Shown: positions 37,700-48,443 of the stretch, in pieces
How positions within the stretch are numbered: position 1 is the stretch's first letter
How the letters are laid out: each line of letters opens with the position of its first letter
Origin: Reyranella sp.
GTDB lineage: Bacteria > Pseudomonadota > Alphaproteobacteria > Reyranellales > Reyranellaceae
NCBI RefSeq assembly: GCF_004297265.1
Contig: NZ_SCUT01000030.1
Span: 1-64,000 of the forward strand
DNA: 64,000 nt
Direction of reading: 5' to 3'
The notes under the pieces: generated by a model
What the model was told of the DNA's origin: nothing
What the model saw: only the letters and a program-made list of their open reading frames with translations
Database searches by the model: none
Program-made: the position numbers and the translations under genes

Positions 37700-38683
37700 A
37701 TGACGACCTTCAATCGCCGTACGCTGCTCGTCGGCACTGCCGCCGCGGCGCTGGGCGCACCCGGCCTCGCTCGTGCCCAGGGTGCGGCCGACTGGCCCAA
37801 GGGGGCCCTCAAGATCATCGTACCCTTCCCGCCCGGCGGCTCGACCGACCCGGTGGCGCGCATCATCCAGGCCAAGATGATCGAGAATACGGGCTGGAAC
37901 ATCCTCGTCGACAACAAGCCGGGCGGCACCGGGGCGGTCGGCTCGGCGATCGCCGCCAAGGCGGCCCCCGACGGCCAGACCTGGATGCTGACCTTCGACA
38001 GCCACATCCTGAACCCTGCCTTTGCGACCGGCCTGCCCTACAAGGATTCCGAACTCTTCAACGTCATGCTGATCGGCCGCACGCCGCAGGCGATCTGCGC
38101 GCATCCCGACCGGCCCTACAAGACCTTCGCCGAGGTCATCACCGACGCCAAGGCGCGGCCGGGCAAGGTCAATGTCGGTGTGCTCGGCGCCAGCCAGGCG
38201 CTTGTGCTGATGACACTGATCAAGAAAGAGAATGGCGTCGACCTCAACCTGATTCCCTACAAGGGCGGCGGGCCGCTCAACCAGGACATCCTGGCGGGCG
38301 TCACCGACGTCGCCATCGGCAGCCTGACCTCCTTCAGCCCGCACGTTCGCGCCAACAAGGTGCGCGCGCTGGCCGTCACCGGTGAGAAGCGCACGCCGGC
38401 GTTGCCCGATACATCCACCCTCATCGAGCAGGGTGTGAAGAGCTTCCCCTCCTACTCCTGGTGGGGCGTCTACGCGCCGGCCGGCACCCCGCGCCCGATC
38501 GTCGACCGCATGCATGCGGAGATCAAGAAGGCGGTCCTGGCGCCCGACGTGACGCAGAAGTTCGTCGACCAGTTCAACATGGAGATCCTGACGACCTCGC
38601 CCGAGGAGTTCGCCGCCTACCAGAAGAGCGAACAGGAGCGCTGGTTCAAGGTCATCAAGGACAACGACATCAAGGGGGACTAG
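37700..38683 (+). CDS. Tripartite tricarboxylate transporter (Bug-type) substrate-binding protein
   Basis: A 327-residue periplasmic receptor. NRRTLLVGTAAAALGAP is a Tat-like signal. The mature Bug pattern is WPKGALKIIVPFPPGGSTDPVAR, VDNKPGGTGAVG, then NLIPYKGGGPLNQDI. No membrane TctA/B genes are near. The start has GGGAGG upstream. It ends just before a block of tandem hairpins and converges on an amidohydrolase gene, repeating the receptor/amidohydrolase pairing seen near 5-11 kb. Confidence 0.88.
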   Translation: MTTFNRRTLLVGTAAAALGAPGLARAQGAADWPKGALKIIVPFPPGGSTDPVARIIQAKMIENTGWNILVDNKPGGTGAVGSAIAAKAAPDGQTWMLTFDSHILNPAFATGLPYKDSELFNVMLIGRTPQAICAHPDRPYKTFAEVITDAKARPGKVNVGVLGASQALVLMTLIKKENGVDLNLIPYKGGGPLNQDILAGVTDVAIGSLTSFSPHVRANKVRALAVTGEKRTPALPDTSTLIEQGVKSFPSYSWWGVYAPAGTPRPIVDRMHAEIKKAVLAPDVTQKFVDQFNMEILTTSPEEFAAYQKSEQERWFKVIKDNDIKGD

Positions 38684-38706
38684 TCACCCTCGACGATCGA
38701 GCCTTG

Positions 38707-38805
38707 CTTCCCCCGTCAACGGGGGAAGTGCCCTCGTCTTACGAGGGCGATGGGGTCATGACCCCTCCGCCCCTGCGGGGCACCTCCCCATTTGAATGGG
38801 GAGGT
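38707..38805. repeat. Array of five tandem inverted repeats (REP/BIME-like)
   Basis: Five hairpins occur in 99 bases. They are CTTCCCCCG/CGGGGGAAG (38707-38728), GCCCTCGT/ACGAGGGC (38730-38748), GGGGTCA/TGACCCC (38752-38765), GCCCC/GGGGC (38769-38781) and ACCTCCCCATT/AATGGGGAGGT (38782-38805). They lie between convergent genes. No T-run follows. The layout fits a REP/BIME-type intergenic element; it may also stop or stabilise both transcripts. Confidence 0.6.
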
Positions 38806-38817
38806 ATCCGTCCTTCT

Positions 38818-40533
38818 CTAGGCTCGCGCGCCGCGGACCAAGCGGCCGGGCAGCGTGCCGGTCGCCTCGCCGTCACGATACGTGACCTGCCCCGACACGA
38901 CGGTCGCGCGGTAGCCGGTTGCCCGCTGCAGCAGGCGCTTGCCACCCGCCGGCAGGTCCCACTTCATGATGGGAGCCTCGACACGCAGCCTGTCGAAGTC
39001 GATGACGTTGAGATCGGCCTTCTTGCCGACCGCCACGACGCCGCGATCGCCGAGGCCGACGGCCTTGGCATTGTCCTGCGTATGACGCTTCACCAGCCAC
39101 GATACGTCGAGCCGGCCCTGCTTGCGGTCGCGGCCCCAGTGCTGCAGCAGGTAGGTCGGATAGGAGCCGTCGGAGATCAGGCCGACATGCGCGCCGCCGT
39201 CGCCGAGGCCGATCAGCGTGTGCGGGCTCTGCATCATCTCGCTGCAGCAGTCGAGATTGTAGGCGGCGTAGTTGGCGAACGGCGCGAAGATGAAGTTTCT
39301 GCCCTCGCCCTCGATCAGATAGTCGTAGATCAGTTCGCGCGGATCGCGGCCCTCGCGCGCGGCGCGGGCACCGAACGAGGTCTCCTGCGGCGGCTCGTAG
39401 TTGGGCGGATCTCCCAGCGGGAACATCCGATCGAAGTCGGTGAGGCGCTGCGCCATCTCCGAACGCAGCGGCTCGTGGCTCTCCTTCAGGATGCGGGCGC
39501 GGAAGGCCGGATCGCGCATGATCGCCAGCCGCTCCTCGACCGACTTGTTCTGGATCTCCTTGTAGGCGGCGCACATCGAGAACGGGATGCGGCTCGCCTG
39601 CAAGCCCTGCAGCACCCCGATCGGCCGCGGCGCCACCTGCGCCTTGGCACTGTGGCCCTTGGCGACCAGCCCCTCGACCAGGCCGAGCAGGCGGCGCCAG
39701 CCGTCGGGCCGCGAATGTCGCTGCGCCAGCGACACGGAGAAGGGCCGGCCGGATGCCGTCAGCAGCCGGTCCAGCATCTCGAACTCGCTCTCCGGGTTGG
39801 GCGTGTTGAAGTCGGAGATGAACTCGATGACGCCGCGGCCCGCATCCTTCATGCCGAGCGCGATGCCGAGCAGTTCCGCCTCGGAGGCGCGCAGCGACGG
39901 CGTCGGATCGCCCTTCACCGTGCGATGGTTTAGCGTGCGCGAGGTCGAGAAGCCCAGTGCGCCGTCGCGCATCGCCTGCGCCGTCAGCGCGCGCATCTGC
40001 GCCACCTCCTCCGACGTCGCTTCCTCCAGTCGAGCGGCACGCTCGCCCATCACGAAGACGCGCAGCGCGCCATGCGGCAGCTGGGCACCCAGATCCATGT
40101 CGCGGGGCTTGGCATCGAGCGCATCGAGATACTGGCCGAACGATTCCCACGACCAGTTGAGGCCCTCGTCGAGCGCAGCGCCGGGAATGTCCTCGACACC
40201 TTCCATCAGCTCGATCAGGCGCTGCCGATCCTCGATCTTCACCGGCGCAAAGCCCACGCCGCAATTGCCCATCACGGCCGTGGTGACGCCGTGCCAGCTC
40301 GAGGGCTGCAGGTAGGAATCCCAGGTGGCCTGGCCGTCATAGTGAGTATGGATGTCGACGAAGCCGGGCGTGATGAGCATGCCCTTTGCGTCGATCTCTT
40401 CCCGGCCCTGTCCGCTGACCTTGCCGACAGCGGCGATCCTGCCGTCCTTCATCGCGACGTCGGCTTCACGAATCGCCGCGCCCGTGCCGTCCGCAAGGTT
40501 GCCGCCACGCACTACGAGATCGAAGTCCGCCAT
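38818..40533 (-). CDS. N-acyl-D-amino-acid deacylase family amidohydrolase
   Basis: A 571-residue paralogue of the 4919-6637 gene product. It has the beta-sandwich opening DLVVRGGNLADGTG, the metal motif GFVDIHTHYDGQATWD (HxH), MGNCGVGFAPV, and the distal LGDGGAHVGLISD. Hydrolysis of an N-acyl amide or similar is expected. The start at 40533 follows GGGAG. Immediately downstream on this strand is the hairpin array. Confidence 0.86.
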   Translation of the reverse strand: MADFDLVVRGGNLADGTGAAIREADVAMKDGRIAAVGKVSGQGREEIDAKGMLITPGFVDIHTHYDGQATWDSYLQPSSWHGVTTAVMGNCGVGFAPVKIEDRQRLIELMEGVEDIPGAALDEGLNWSWESFGQYLDALDAKPRDMDLGAQLPHGALRVFVMGERAARLEEATSEEVAQMRALTAQAMRDGALGFSTSRTLNHRTVKGDPTPSLRASEAELLGIALGMKDAGRGVIEFISDFNTPNPESEFEMLDRLLTASGRPFSVSLAQRHSRPDGWRRLLGLVEGLVAKGHSAKAQVAPRPIGVLQGLQASRIPFSMCAAYKEIQNKSVEERLAIMRDPAFRARILKESHEPLRSEMAQRLTDFDRMFPLGDPPNYEPPQETSFGARAAREGRDPRELIYDYLIEGEGRNFIFAPFANYAAYNLDCCSEMMQSPHTLIGLGDGGAHVGLISDGSYPTYLLQHWGRDRKQGRLDVSWLVKRHTQDNAKAVGLGDRGVVAVGKKADLNVIDFDRLRVEAPIMKWDLPAGGKRLLQRATGYRATVVSGQVTYRDGEATGTLPGRLVRGARA

Positions 40534-40656
40534 GTTCGTTTACTCCCGGGGTTGCCGGAATTTTACGCCTTCGGGATGGATGCGTCTCCTGGGCAGCTTC
40601 TGGCCGAACTGCAGGACGAGCGCATCATTTCGCGAGACGACGCAAAACGGTGGGCA

Positions 40657-42129
<1,473 letters not shown>

Positions 42130-42132
42130 CGT

Positions 42133-42450
42133 CTACTCCACCACCTTCGGCACGCTAAAGAAGCCACCGGCATTCTTGTCGGCGGGGTCGATATACACCG
42201 CGCCACCCGGCGCGTTGGCCAGCACCCTGGCGGCGATACCGCCGTCGGTGACCTTGTCGGCGCGCATCGGAAGCGTGACGTCGGACACCGACGACATCGG
42301 CTCGACATTGTTGGTGTCGACTTCGTTCAACTGCTCGATCCAGGCAAAAATGCCCGAAAGCTCGCCGGCCAGCGGCGCCAACTCCTCCTCAGGAACCTTC
42401 AGACGGGCCAGCCGCGCGATGCGCGCCACGGTCTCCTTGTCGAGCGACAT
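42133..42450 (-). CDS. gatC: Aspartyl/glutamyl-tRNA amidotransferase subunit C
   Basis: A 105-residue GatC with the family start MSLDKETVARIARLARLKVP and the linker NNVEPMSSVSDVTLPMRAD. It wraps around GatA and stabilises GatCAB. It leads the gatC-gatA unit. Length and pattern are normal. Confidence 0.95.
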   Translation of the reverse strand: MSLDKETVARIARLARLKVPEEELAPLAGELSGIFAWIEQLNEVDTNNVEPMSSVSDVTLPMRADKVTDGGIAARVLANAPGGAVYIDPADKNAGGFFSVPKVVE

Positions 42451-42539
42451 TCCAGCACTCCAAAACGCCCGGAAACAAAGCAGTATTCGCGGTTGGTAGC
42501 CGGTTTGCCCTGCAGGAGCAACCGACCAGGACGAACCGA

Positions 42540-45050
42540 CTAGGACGCCGCCTTGGCTTCGTTCTCCGCGATGCGGCGGGCCGCGACCGCTTCAACTTCC
42601 TGACGCACGTCGGGCCGGCGCGCGAGGATCTTGTTGAAGTCCCGTTTTTCGAGGACGAGCAGATGGCAGTAGCCGTTGGCGATGACGTCGGCATTTCGCG
42701 GCTGCGACGTAAGAAGCCCCATCTCGCCGAAGAAATCACCCTCCTTCAGCGTCACCTGGAGGTTGCGCACGTGCACGACCACCTCGCCCGCGGCGACGAA
42801 GTACATGGCATCGGACGGTCCGCCGACCCGAATGATCTTCTCACCCGGGAAGGCAACCAGGGCGCGAAGGCGCTTGCCGACCTGAACGATGGTCTCCCGG
42901 TCGAGCGCCGCGAACAGCGACACGCGACCGATCATGGCCTGCAGTTCGAGGCCAAGGTCGAGCGGCGGGCGCTGGCTCACGGCGCCGCGCCGTTCGGCGA
43001 GTTGATCCCGGAGATCGTTGTAGACTTCTCTGCTGATGATGCCCTCGTGCAGCCGGCGGACATACTCTGCCGCCTCGAAACGAATCGCGGCCCGCTCGAG
43101 CTGTCGCTGCTGCACCGACTCCGAGTAACCGGGATACTGCAGCGAGAGCGCCCGGAGCGCGCCCTCCACGCCCAGTTGACGGGTACTTATCAGGCTAGCG
43201 AGGCGCTCCTCGGCGTCGTGTTCCAGGAGGTCGGCGATCGAGTTCGCGTTGAACACAGCGAGCTCACTCAACACGCTGAGCGACACCATCAGGATCTCGA
43301 AACGGTCGGCCAGCCGGTCGGTCAGCATACGCTCGAAGCCGAAGCGCCGATGCAGCCAGAGCGCGACGCGGAAGCCGTAGTTGGGCTTCGAAATCTCCTC
43401 GAGCCACTCCTCGTAGCCCTGAACCCCCTTGTCGCGGACCGTGTCGATCAAGCGGTCCGCACTTGCCGCCAGGATGGCCACCATGCGGCGTGACAGGATC
43501 TGCTGCTGGAACTGGTCCAGATAGAGTTCCTTCTCGCGTGTGCAGAGTGTCACCAGGCCGATCTTGACGCGCTCCTCGAGATCCAGCGCCAGGTCCGGCG
43601 GCACCGGCTCGACGGCAGGATCGCCTGCCGAGGCCGGATCGACGGCGAACCCGTCGGTGCGTTCATTGTGCTGGCGGATGATCTGCCGGAGATGCCGCTC
43701 GACATTGATGCGCGAGAGGGCAAGCACCCGGTCGCGCAAGGCCAGTTCGAGGCGGCTGAGCTTGTCGAGGCCGAACAGATGCATCACGAGCCCGAGGGTC
43801 GTTGCATTCACGAACAGGGTGAAGAGCACGAACAGGACGGCTGAAATGGCGATGAAGTCGCGGGTGGCCTCGGGGAGCCGCTCGTTGCCCGCGGCGACCA
43901 TGGCCAGCACGATCGTCACCGCGCCACGCAGGCCACCCCATACCAGGATTGCCTTGTAGCGGCGGTTCACCGGCTGGACGAGCTTGAAGGTTTCGAGGAC
44001 CGGCAGCATGCCGAATACGACCAGCGCTCGCGCCGAGAAGGCGCCAACCGCGACGGCCGCGACGCCCCAAGCATAGAGCCAAGTGATCTTCAGCAATACG
44101 TCGGCCGCCAGCATCGAAGCCAACACGAAGATGAGGCAGTTCGCCCAGAATTCGAGCTGGGCCCAGACCTGGCGCAGCGCCGTCCATTGCCGCGGATGGA
44201 GATGCGTCGGCCCGTAGGCCGCCACGGTGAGCGCGGCCATGACGACCGAGACGACGCCGGAAACGTGGATATAACGGTCGGCGATGATGAAGCAGAGATA
44301 GGTGAGACTTACCGTGACCGAGGCAATCGCGGCGTCGGACTCGCCCAACCGCGGCAGGATCATGATGGCCACCCGCGCCATGGCAAAGCCCAGCACCAGA
44401 CCGCCGACGAACTCGCGCAGGAACACGCCCACGGCCGCCGTTGGATCCGCGGGCATGGCGGAATCGCCAGATGCGCGCGCCACCAGAATGCCCATGAAAA
44501 GGCCGAAGGCCGCGATCGCCACCGCGTCATTGAGCAGCGACTCTCCCTCGGCCAGGATCGACAGCCGCTTGGGGGCGCCAACGTCGCGGAAAATGCCGAT
44601 GACCGCCGCCGGATCCGTCGTCGAGACGACAGCACCCAGCAGGAGGCAGATCACGATATCGATGCCGGTCGCAAAATGCACCACGCCTGCAACACAGGCG
44701 ATGCAGACCAGCACCGCGACAACGGCCAGCAGGAGGACAGCGTGGATCTCGTCCATCAGGCGCCGCACGTCGATCGTCAGACCAGCTGTGAACAGCAGCG
44801 GTGGGAGGAAAAGCGGCAGAAACACCTCGGTCCCGACTTCGAGCTTGTCGAGGCCGACGAAAGCGTCGGAAAGGACTCCGAGGTGAATGCCACGGCTGAT
44901 GATCCACGACCCGAGAAAGCCCATGCCCATGCCGGCAATCGCCAGCAGCACGGTGTGCGGCAGGCGGAATCGCTCGGCGAGGGGCACCAGCACACTTACG
45001 ACGGTGAGGACGATCGCAATCGCCAGCAGGGCATAAAGAGTATCTGTCAC
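42540..45050 (-). CDS. CPA1-type Na+/H+ antiporter fused to a cyclic-nucleotide-binding domain
   Basis: An 836-residue protein. Residues 1-420 form a 12-13 helix CPA1 exchanger with STTDPAAV (Thr145-Val150) and the ion-binding ESLLNDAVAIAAFG (Asn175-Asp176). About 300 residues of soluble helices follow. A C-terminal cNMP domain contains FFGEMGLLTSQPRNADV, the phosphate-binding cassette with its Glu and Arg. Ligand gating of sodium-proton exchange is implied, as in sperm NHE, but no voltage-sensor segment is visible. The GTG at 45050 precedes the first helix; a frame extending to 46184 is antisense to the alpha/beta hydrolase and ruvX genes. Confidence 0.85.
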   Translation of the reverse strand: MTDTLYALLAIAIVLTVVSVLVPLAERFRLPHTVLLAIAGMGMGFLGSWIISRGIHLGVLSDAFVGLDKLEVGTEVFLPLFLPPLLFTAGLTIDVRRLMDEIHAVLLLAVVAVLVCIACVAGVVHFATGIDIVICLLLGAVVSTTDPAAVIGIFRDVGAPKRLSILAEGESLLNDAVAIAAFGLFMGILVARASGDSAMPADPTAAVGVFLREFVGGLVLGFAMARVAIMILPRLGESDAAIASVTVSLTYLCFIIADRYIHVSGVVSVVMAALTVAAYGPTHLHPRQWTALRQVWAQLEFWANCLIFVLASMLAADVLLKITWLYAWGVAAVAVGAFSARALVVFGMLPVLETFKLVQPVNRRYKAILVWGGLRGAVTIVLAMVAAGNERLPEATRDFIAISAVLFVLFTLFVNATTLGLVMHLFGLDKLSRLELALRDRVLALSRINVERHLRQIIRQHNERTDGFAVDPASAGDPAVEPVPPDLALDLEERVKIGLVTLCTREKELYLDQFQQQILSRRMVAILAASADRLIDTVRDKGVQGYEEWLEEISKPNYGFRVALWLHRRFGFERMLTDRLADRFEILMVSLSVLSELAVFNANSIADLLEHDAEERLASLISTRQLGVEGALRALSLQYPGYSESVQQRQLERAAIRFEAAEYVRRLHEGIISREVYNDLRDQLAERRGAVSQRPPLDLGLELQAMIGRVSLFAALDRETIVQVGKRLRALVAFPGEKIIRVGGPSDAMYFVAAGEVVVHVRNLQVTLKEGDFFGEMGLLTSQPRNADVIANGYCHLLVLEKRDFNKILARRPDVRQEVEAVAARRIAENEAKAAS

Positions 45051-45116
45051 CTTGTCCGAGCACCTTTCCGTCAGGCCGTGTCGACCCGGTCCGCTGCACA
45101 CCTTATAACCTTGGCC

Positions 45117-45884
45117 ATGGCTCGCTTGGCAGTCCTGATTCACGGCATGTGGGGAACATCTGGCGTCTGGCATCATTGGCGCCCGGTCCTCGATGAGCGC
45201 GGCTGGCAAACGATTGCACCCTCGCTGAGGCACCATGACGTGCCGCCGGAAGCAGCTCCCGATGAACTGGGCAAAACAAGCTTGCTCGATTATGTCGCCG
45301 ATCTCGAGAAGATGATCCTGGCTCTCCCGGAGAAGCCAGTCGTGATCGGCCATTCGATGGGCGGGCTGCTGGCGCTGCTGTTGTGTGCCAGAGGCCTGGC
45401 ACGGGCCGGTGTCCTGCTCACCCCTGCCCCGCCCTCGGGCACTCTTGCGATCAGGCCGTCCAACGTGATGGCCTTCGCCCAGATCCAGGCGCGCTGGGGA
45501 TGGTGGCGAAAGCCCCACAGGGCGAGTCTCGGCGAGGCGCTTTCCTACACCTTTAATACCGCGGATCGCGCCATGGGCGCGAAGGAGCATTCGGCGTTCG
45601 TCCACGAATCGGGACGTGCACTGCTCGAGATCGCCTTGCCCTGGCTCGATAGGGCCAAGGCCGCGACGGTCGATCCGCGGCGCGTGACAGTGCCCCTGCT
45701 CTTCGTCGCGGCCGGAAGGGACAGGCTGGTACCGCCCGGCGTCGTGCGGCGCACCGCGAAGCAATTCGCCCACGTCGCCGATTATGCCGAATTTGACGGC
45801 CAGGGACATTGGGTGCTTGGACAGCCGGGGTGGGAGCGCGTTGCGGATCACGCCGAGGCCTGGCTCAAGGCCAAGGCGTCCTGA
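45117..45884 (+). CDS. Alpha/beta hydrolase
   Basis: A 255-residue alpha/beta hydrolase. Oxyanion segment VLIHGMWGTSGVWHHW, nucleophile Ser80 in VIGHSMGG, acid in AAGRDRLVPP and His in DGQGHWVLGQ make a full triad. No signal peptide. ruvX starts on the base after its stop, so the two are co-transcribed. Substrate unknown. Confidence 0.87.
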   Translation: MARLAVLIHGMWGTSGVWHHWRPVLDERGWQTIAPSLRHHDVPPEAAPDELGKTSLLDYVADLEKMILALPEKPVVIGHSMGGLLALLLCARGLARAGVLLTPAPPSGTLAIRPSNVMAFAQIQARWGWWRKPHRASLGEALSYTFNTADRAMGAKEHSAFVHESGRALLEIALPWLDRAKAATVDPRRVTVPLLFVAAGRDRLVPPGVVRRTAKQFAHVADYAEFDGQGHWVLGQPGWERVADHAEAWLKAKAS

Positions 45885-46361
45885 ATGCCGCTCATCGACT
45901 TTCCCGAACTCAAGGCACTGCTCGTGCGCGACGGCCGTTTGATGGCGCTCGACCTTGGCAGCAAGACCATCGGCATCGCGACATCCGACGTGATGAGAAT
46001 GCTGGCGACGCCCCTCACCACCCTGAAGCGCACGAAGCTGGCGGCCGATCTCGCCGCCCTCGCCGAACTCGCGCGCAAGCACGACGTCAAGGCGCTGGTG
46101 GTCGGCCTGCCTCTCAACATGGATGGCACTGAGGGCCCGCGCTGCCAGTCCGTGCGTCAGTTCGTGACCAACATCCACAACCATGGTGCGCCGTCGCTCG
46201 CCGGTCTTCCCATCGTCTTCCAGGACGAGAGACTCAGCACCGCGGCGGTGACGCGCGGCATGATCGACGACTACGACATGACGCGCGCCAAGCGCGCCGA
46301 GCGCGTCGATGCTGCTGCCGCTGCCTGGATTCTGGAAGGCGTGATCGCGCGACTGCGCTGA
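45885..46361 (+). CDS. ruvX: Putative pre-16S rRNA nuclease / Holliday junction resolvase-like YqgF
   Basis: A 158-residue YqgF/RuvX. RNase H-like acidic residues are at ALDLGSKTIGIATSD (Asp23), VVGLPLNMDG, FQDERLST and DDYDMTRAKRAERVDAAAAAWIL. In Escherichia coli the family processes pre-16S rRNA; a resolvase role is historical. Starts immediately after the hydrolase stop. Confidence 0.93.
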   Translation: MPLIDFPELKALLVRDGRLMALDLGSKTIGIATSDVMRMLATPLTTLKRTKLAADLAALAELARKHDVKALVVGLPLNMDGTEGPRCQSVRQFVTNIHNHGAPSLAGLPIVFQDERLSTAAVTRGMIDDYDMTRAKRAERVDAAAAAWILEGVIARLR

Positions 46362-46515
46362 CCTTTGTCAGGCTCGCGAGTACGGACCCTAAGTTCAGCC
46401 GAGCGAATAAGTCTGCACTACGGACGCATACTTCGCGCCATGCAACCATGTTGCGTTGTTGCAGCTTCGCGCGTACTTCAGTTGCGACTTACATGAACGA
46501 TGAGGAAGGGCGAGC

Positions 46516-46830
46516 ATGAAGATCAAGTCGATGGCCTTTGATGACTTGGTGGTGATGCGGGCGCAGATCGAAGCCGAGATCGAGACGCGTATTTCAAAGC
46601 AGCGCATGAAGTTGATCGAAGCTATTGCGGACCTTCGTGGAACTGTCCCCACCAGGGGCGGCTCGGAGCGTCGCGGCAAAGCGCATCCCCTCAAGGGAAG
46701 AGAGCTGCCGCCCCTTTATCGCAATCCGAAGAATGCCGAAGAAACATGGGCCGGTCGTGGCAATCGCCCGAGATGGCTCACGGCGGCACTCAAGAGCGGA
46801 AAAAAGCTGGAAAGCTTTCTCATCAAGTAG
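46516..46830 (+). CDS. H-NS histone-like family protein
   Basis: A 104-residue protein. An N-terminal helical oligomerisation half (MAFDDLVVMRAQIEAEIETR) is joined to the C-terminal H-NS DNA-binding motif NPKNAEETWAGRGNRPRWL (Trp78, Gly80, Gly82, Arg84, Pro85). It probably binds curved A/T-rich DNA and silences genes, like the rhizobial/Rhodobacter HvrA/MucR-independent H-NS group. Upstream, GCAACCATGTTGC (46442-46454) is a short inverted repeat that could be an operator. Shine-Dalgarno is GAGGAAGG. Confidence 0.88.
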   Translation: MKIKSMAFDDLVVMRAQIEAEIETRISKQRMKLIEAIADLRGTVPTRGGSERRGKAHPLKGRELPPLYRNPKNAEETWAGRGNRPRWLTAALKSGKKLESFLIK

Positions 46831-46869
46831 GGCGAAGACTATGCCTTGGGTCGTGGCGTCGAATACGCC

Positions 46870-48045
46870 TTAGGGGCAGAGCGGCGCTGGCCTTGGGCGA
46901 GCCAATGGCTCGGCGTCGAGCGAGCGGAGAAAGGCCACGAGATCGGCGCTCTGCTCCGCCGTCAAGCCGAGCGGCCGCACCAGCGGGATGCCGTCGCTGT
47001 GGAGGCGATCCGGACTTACCTCCGAATAGTGCCTTACAACGTCTTCGAGGGTCGCAAGGCTGCCATTGTGCATATAGGGGCCGCTGCGGCCCACCTGGCG
47101 CAGGCCGGGCACACGAAATTCCCCGAAGTTCGTATGCTGGCGTTGGACGTGCCGCGTGCGCCGGGTGTTGTTGCCGGTGGCATCGTCATTGTACTTGCCG
47201 AGCAGGTTGAAGGGGCTGGCCGCCAGCCGCCCCAACCCGCCGAGGCGACCGGGGTCGACCTCTCCGGGCCGTACGAAGAACGGAATCCCGATGTCGCCGA
47301 ACTCGCCGCTCGTGAAACGCGGACCGAGATGACAGAGGTTGCAATTGGCGTCGCCGATGAAAAGTTTGAGGCCGCGCTGCGCGGCAAGCGGATAACGCGA
47401 TGCCCCTTCGCGATTGCCGGCCACGAGGGCATCGCGGAAATCATCGAAGGGTGTGCGCGGACTGACCAGCGTCGCCTCGAAGGCTGCCAGGGCCTTGGCC
47501 GTGTCGACCAGCAGCCGCTCGTCGTCGGTGCCGGGCGCGCTGCCGAACGCCTTTTCGTAGCCGCACGCGAGCGCAGCGTCGCCGCGCAACAGTTCGGCGG
47601 CGCGCGCGGGGCCGCCGTTCATCTCGCGCGGATCGAGCAGTGGACGGATGCTCTGCGCCCAGAGCGAGTCGCCTGCTCCGTCCCAGCCGAACCAGTGGAG
47701 GTAGCCGATGTTCCACAGCGACGGCGTACGGCGGTCGAGTTCGACCGTCCCGCGCGCCCTCGCGAGGCCGTCGCTCCACTCGCGGCCGGCCTGATGGCAG
47801 GTGGCGCAGCTCACGCGGCCATCGCCGGACAGCCGGGGATCGTTGAAGAGATGCTCACCGAGCAGGATACCGGCCGGCGTACCCGACACCTTGTTCGAGG
47901 GATCTCGCACCGGCGATGGCGGCCACGGGCCGTGTTTCTCCACGGTCCTGATCTCCTCGGGTGTCCAGTCGAGCAGTTGCTGCGCGAAGACGCCGCCGGC
48001 CCAAAGGCCCAGCAGCGACAACAGCAGCAGCGGGAACCGGATCAC
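46870..48045 (-). CDS. Secreted di-heme cytochrome c peroxidase / MauG-like protein
   Basis: A 391-residue protein with an N-terminal Sec signal (RFPLLLLSLLGLWAGGVFA). Two c-type heme sites are Cys80-Ala-Thr-Cys83-His84 and Cys235-Asn-Leu-Cys238-His239. FRVPGLRQVGRSGPYMHNGS is the bacterial CCP/MauG C-terminal signature. Members either reduce peroxide or oxidise protein side chains. The GTG at 48045 overlaps the upstream TGA (GTGA). Last of a four-gene minus-strand operon starting at 49901. Confidence 0.88.
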   Translation of the reverse strand: MIRFPLLLLSLLGLWAGGVFAQQLLDWTPEEIRTVEKHGPWPPSPVRDPSNKVSGTPAGILLGEHLFNDPRLSGDGRVSCATCHQAGREWSDGLARARGTVELDRRTPSLWNIGYLHWFGWDGAGDSLWAQSIRPLLDPREMNGGPARAAELLRGDAALACGYEKAFGSAPGTDDERLLVDTAKALAAFEATLVSPRTPFDDFRDALVAGNREGASRYPLAAQRGLKLFIGDANCNLCHLGPRFTSGEFGDIGIPFFVRPGEVDPGRLGGLGRLAASPFNLLGKYNDDATGNNTRRTRHVQRQHTNFGEFRVPGLRQVGRSGPYMHNGSLATLEDVVRHYSEVSPDRLHSDGIPLVRPLGLTAEQSADLVAFLRSLDAEPLARPRPAPLCP

Positions 48046-48443
48046 TTGAGGATGATGTCGTGCGTCAGGCGCTCGCTTTCCTCGCCTGCGCGCACGTCGA
48101 AGGTGATCTCCCAGCGGCCGGGCATGTGGAACAGCATGCCCTCGGCCCTGAAACGGCCGTCGCCCTTCGCCACGATGTCGGGCCGGTAATTCATGCCATG
48201 TCGATGCTCGGGCATGTTTGCATCGACGGCCAGCAACTCGGCCGGCTCGCCGCTCTTGGTGCATACGTTGAGGACCAGCGCGAACGGCTCACCAACCTCG
48301 ATGCGCAGTGGATCGGGACGGAACGCCAACAGATAGTGATCGGAATAGATCACCCAGCCCGTCCCGCGGCCAAGGTCGAGCGGGCAATCGGCCCAGGCCG
48401 GCGTCGCGAGAAGAAATCCCAGCAACGCGACGGCCAGCTTCAT
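48042..48443 (-). CDS. FixH/YtkA-like secreted protein with Met/His motif
   Basis: A 133-residue protein with a Sec signal (MKLAVALLGFLLATPAWA). The mature part is an Ig-like beta fold of the FixH/YtkA type, with NMPEHRHGMNYRP in the middle and FHMPGRWEITFDV near the end. Met/His residues could bind copper (inference). Two Cys (DCPLD, NVCTKS) may form a disulfide. It overlaps the amidohydrolase gene by ATGA and the di-heme gene by GTGA, so all three are coupled. Confidence 0.76.
   Translation of the reverse strand: MKLAVALLGFLLATPAWADCPLDLGRGTGWVIYSDHYLLAFRPDPLRIEVGEPFALVLNVCTKSGEPAELLAVDANMPEHRHGMNYRPDIVAKGDGRFRAEGMLFHMPGRWEITFDVRAGEESERLTHDIILK

Noticed and set aside
38707..38805. CRISPR-like array
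   Set aside because: The units are different inverted repeats with no constant spacer length; no cas gene.
40561..40656. Short protein-like stretch (MDASPGQLLAELQDERIISRD) on the plus strand after 40576
   Set aside because: It runs on into the antisense of gatA and has no stop or ribosome site that would make it a stand-alone gene; might be a remnant but cannot be supported.
42540..46184. Antiporter frame extended to 1214 codons
   Set aside because: The extra N-terminal part overlaps the hydrolase and ruvX genes and has no antiporter similarity; the helix pattern starts at the GTG at 45050.
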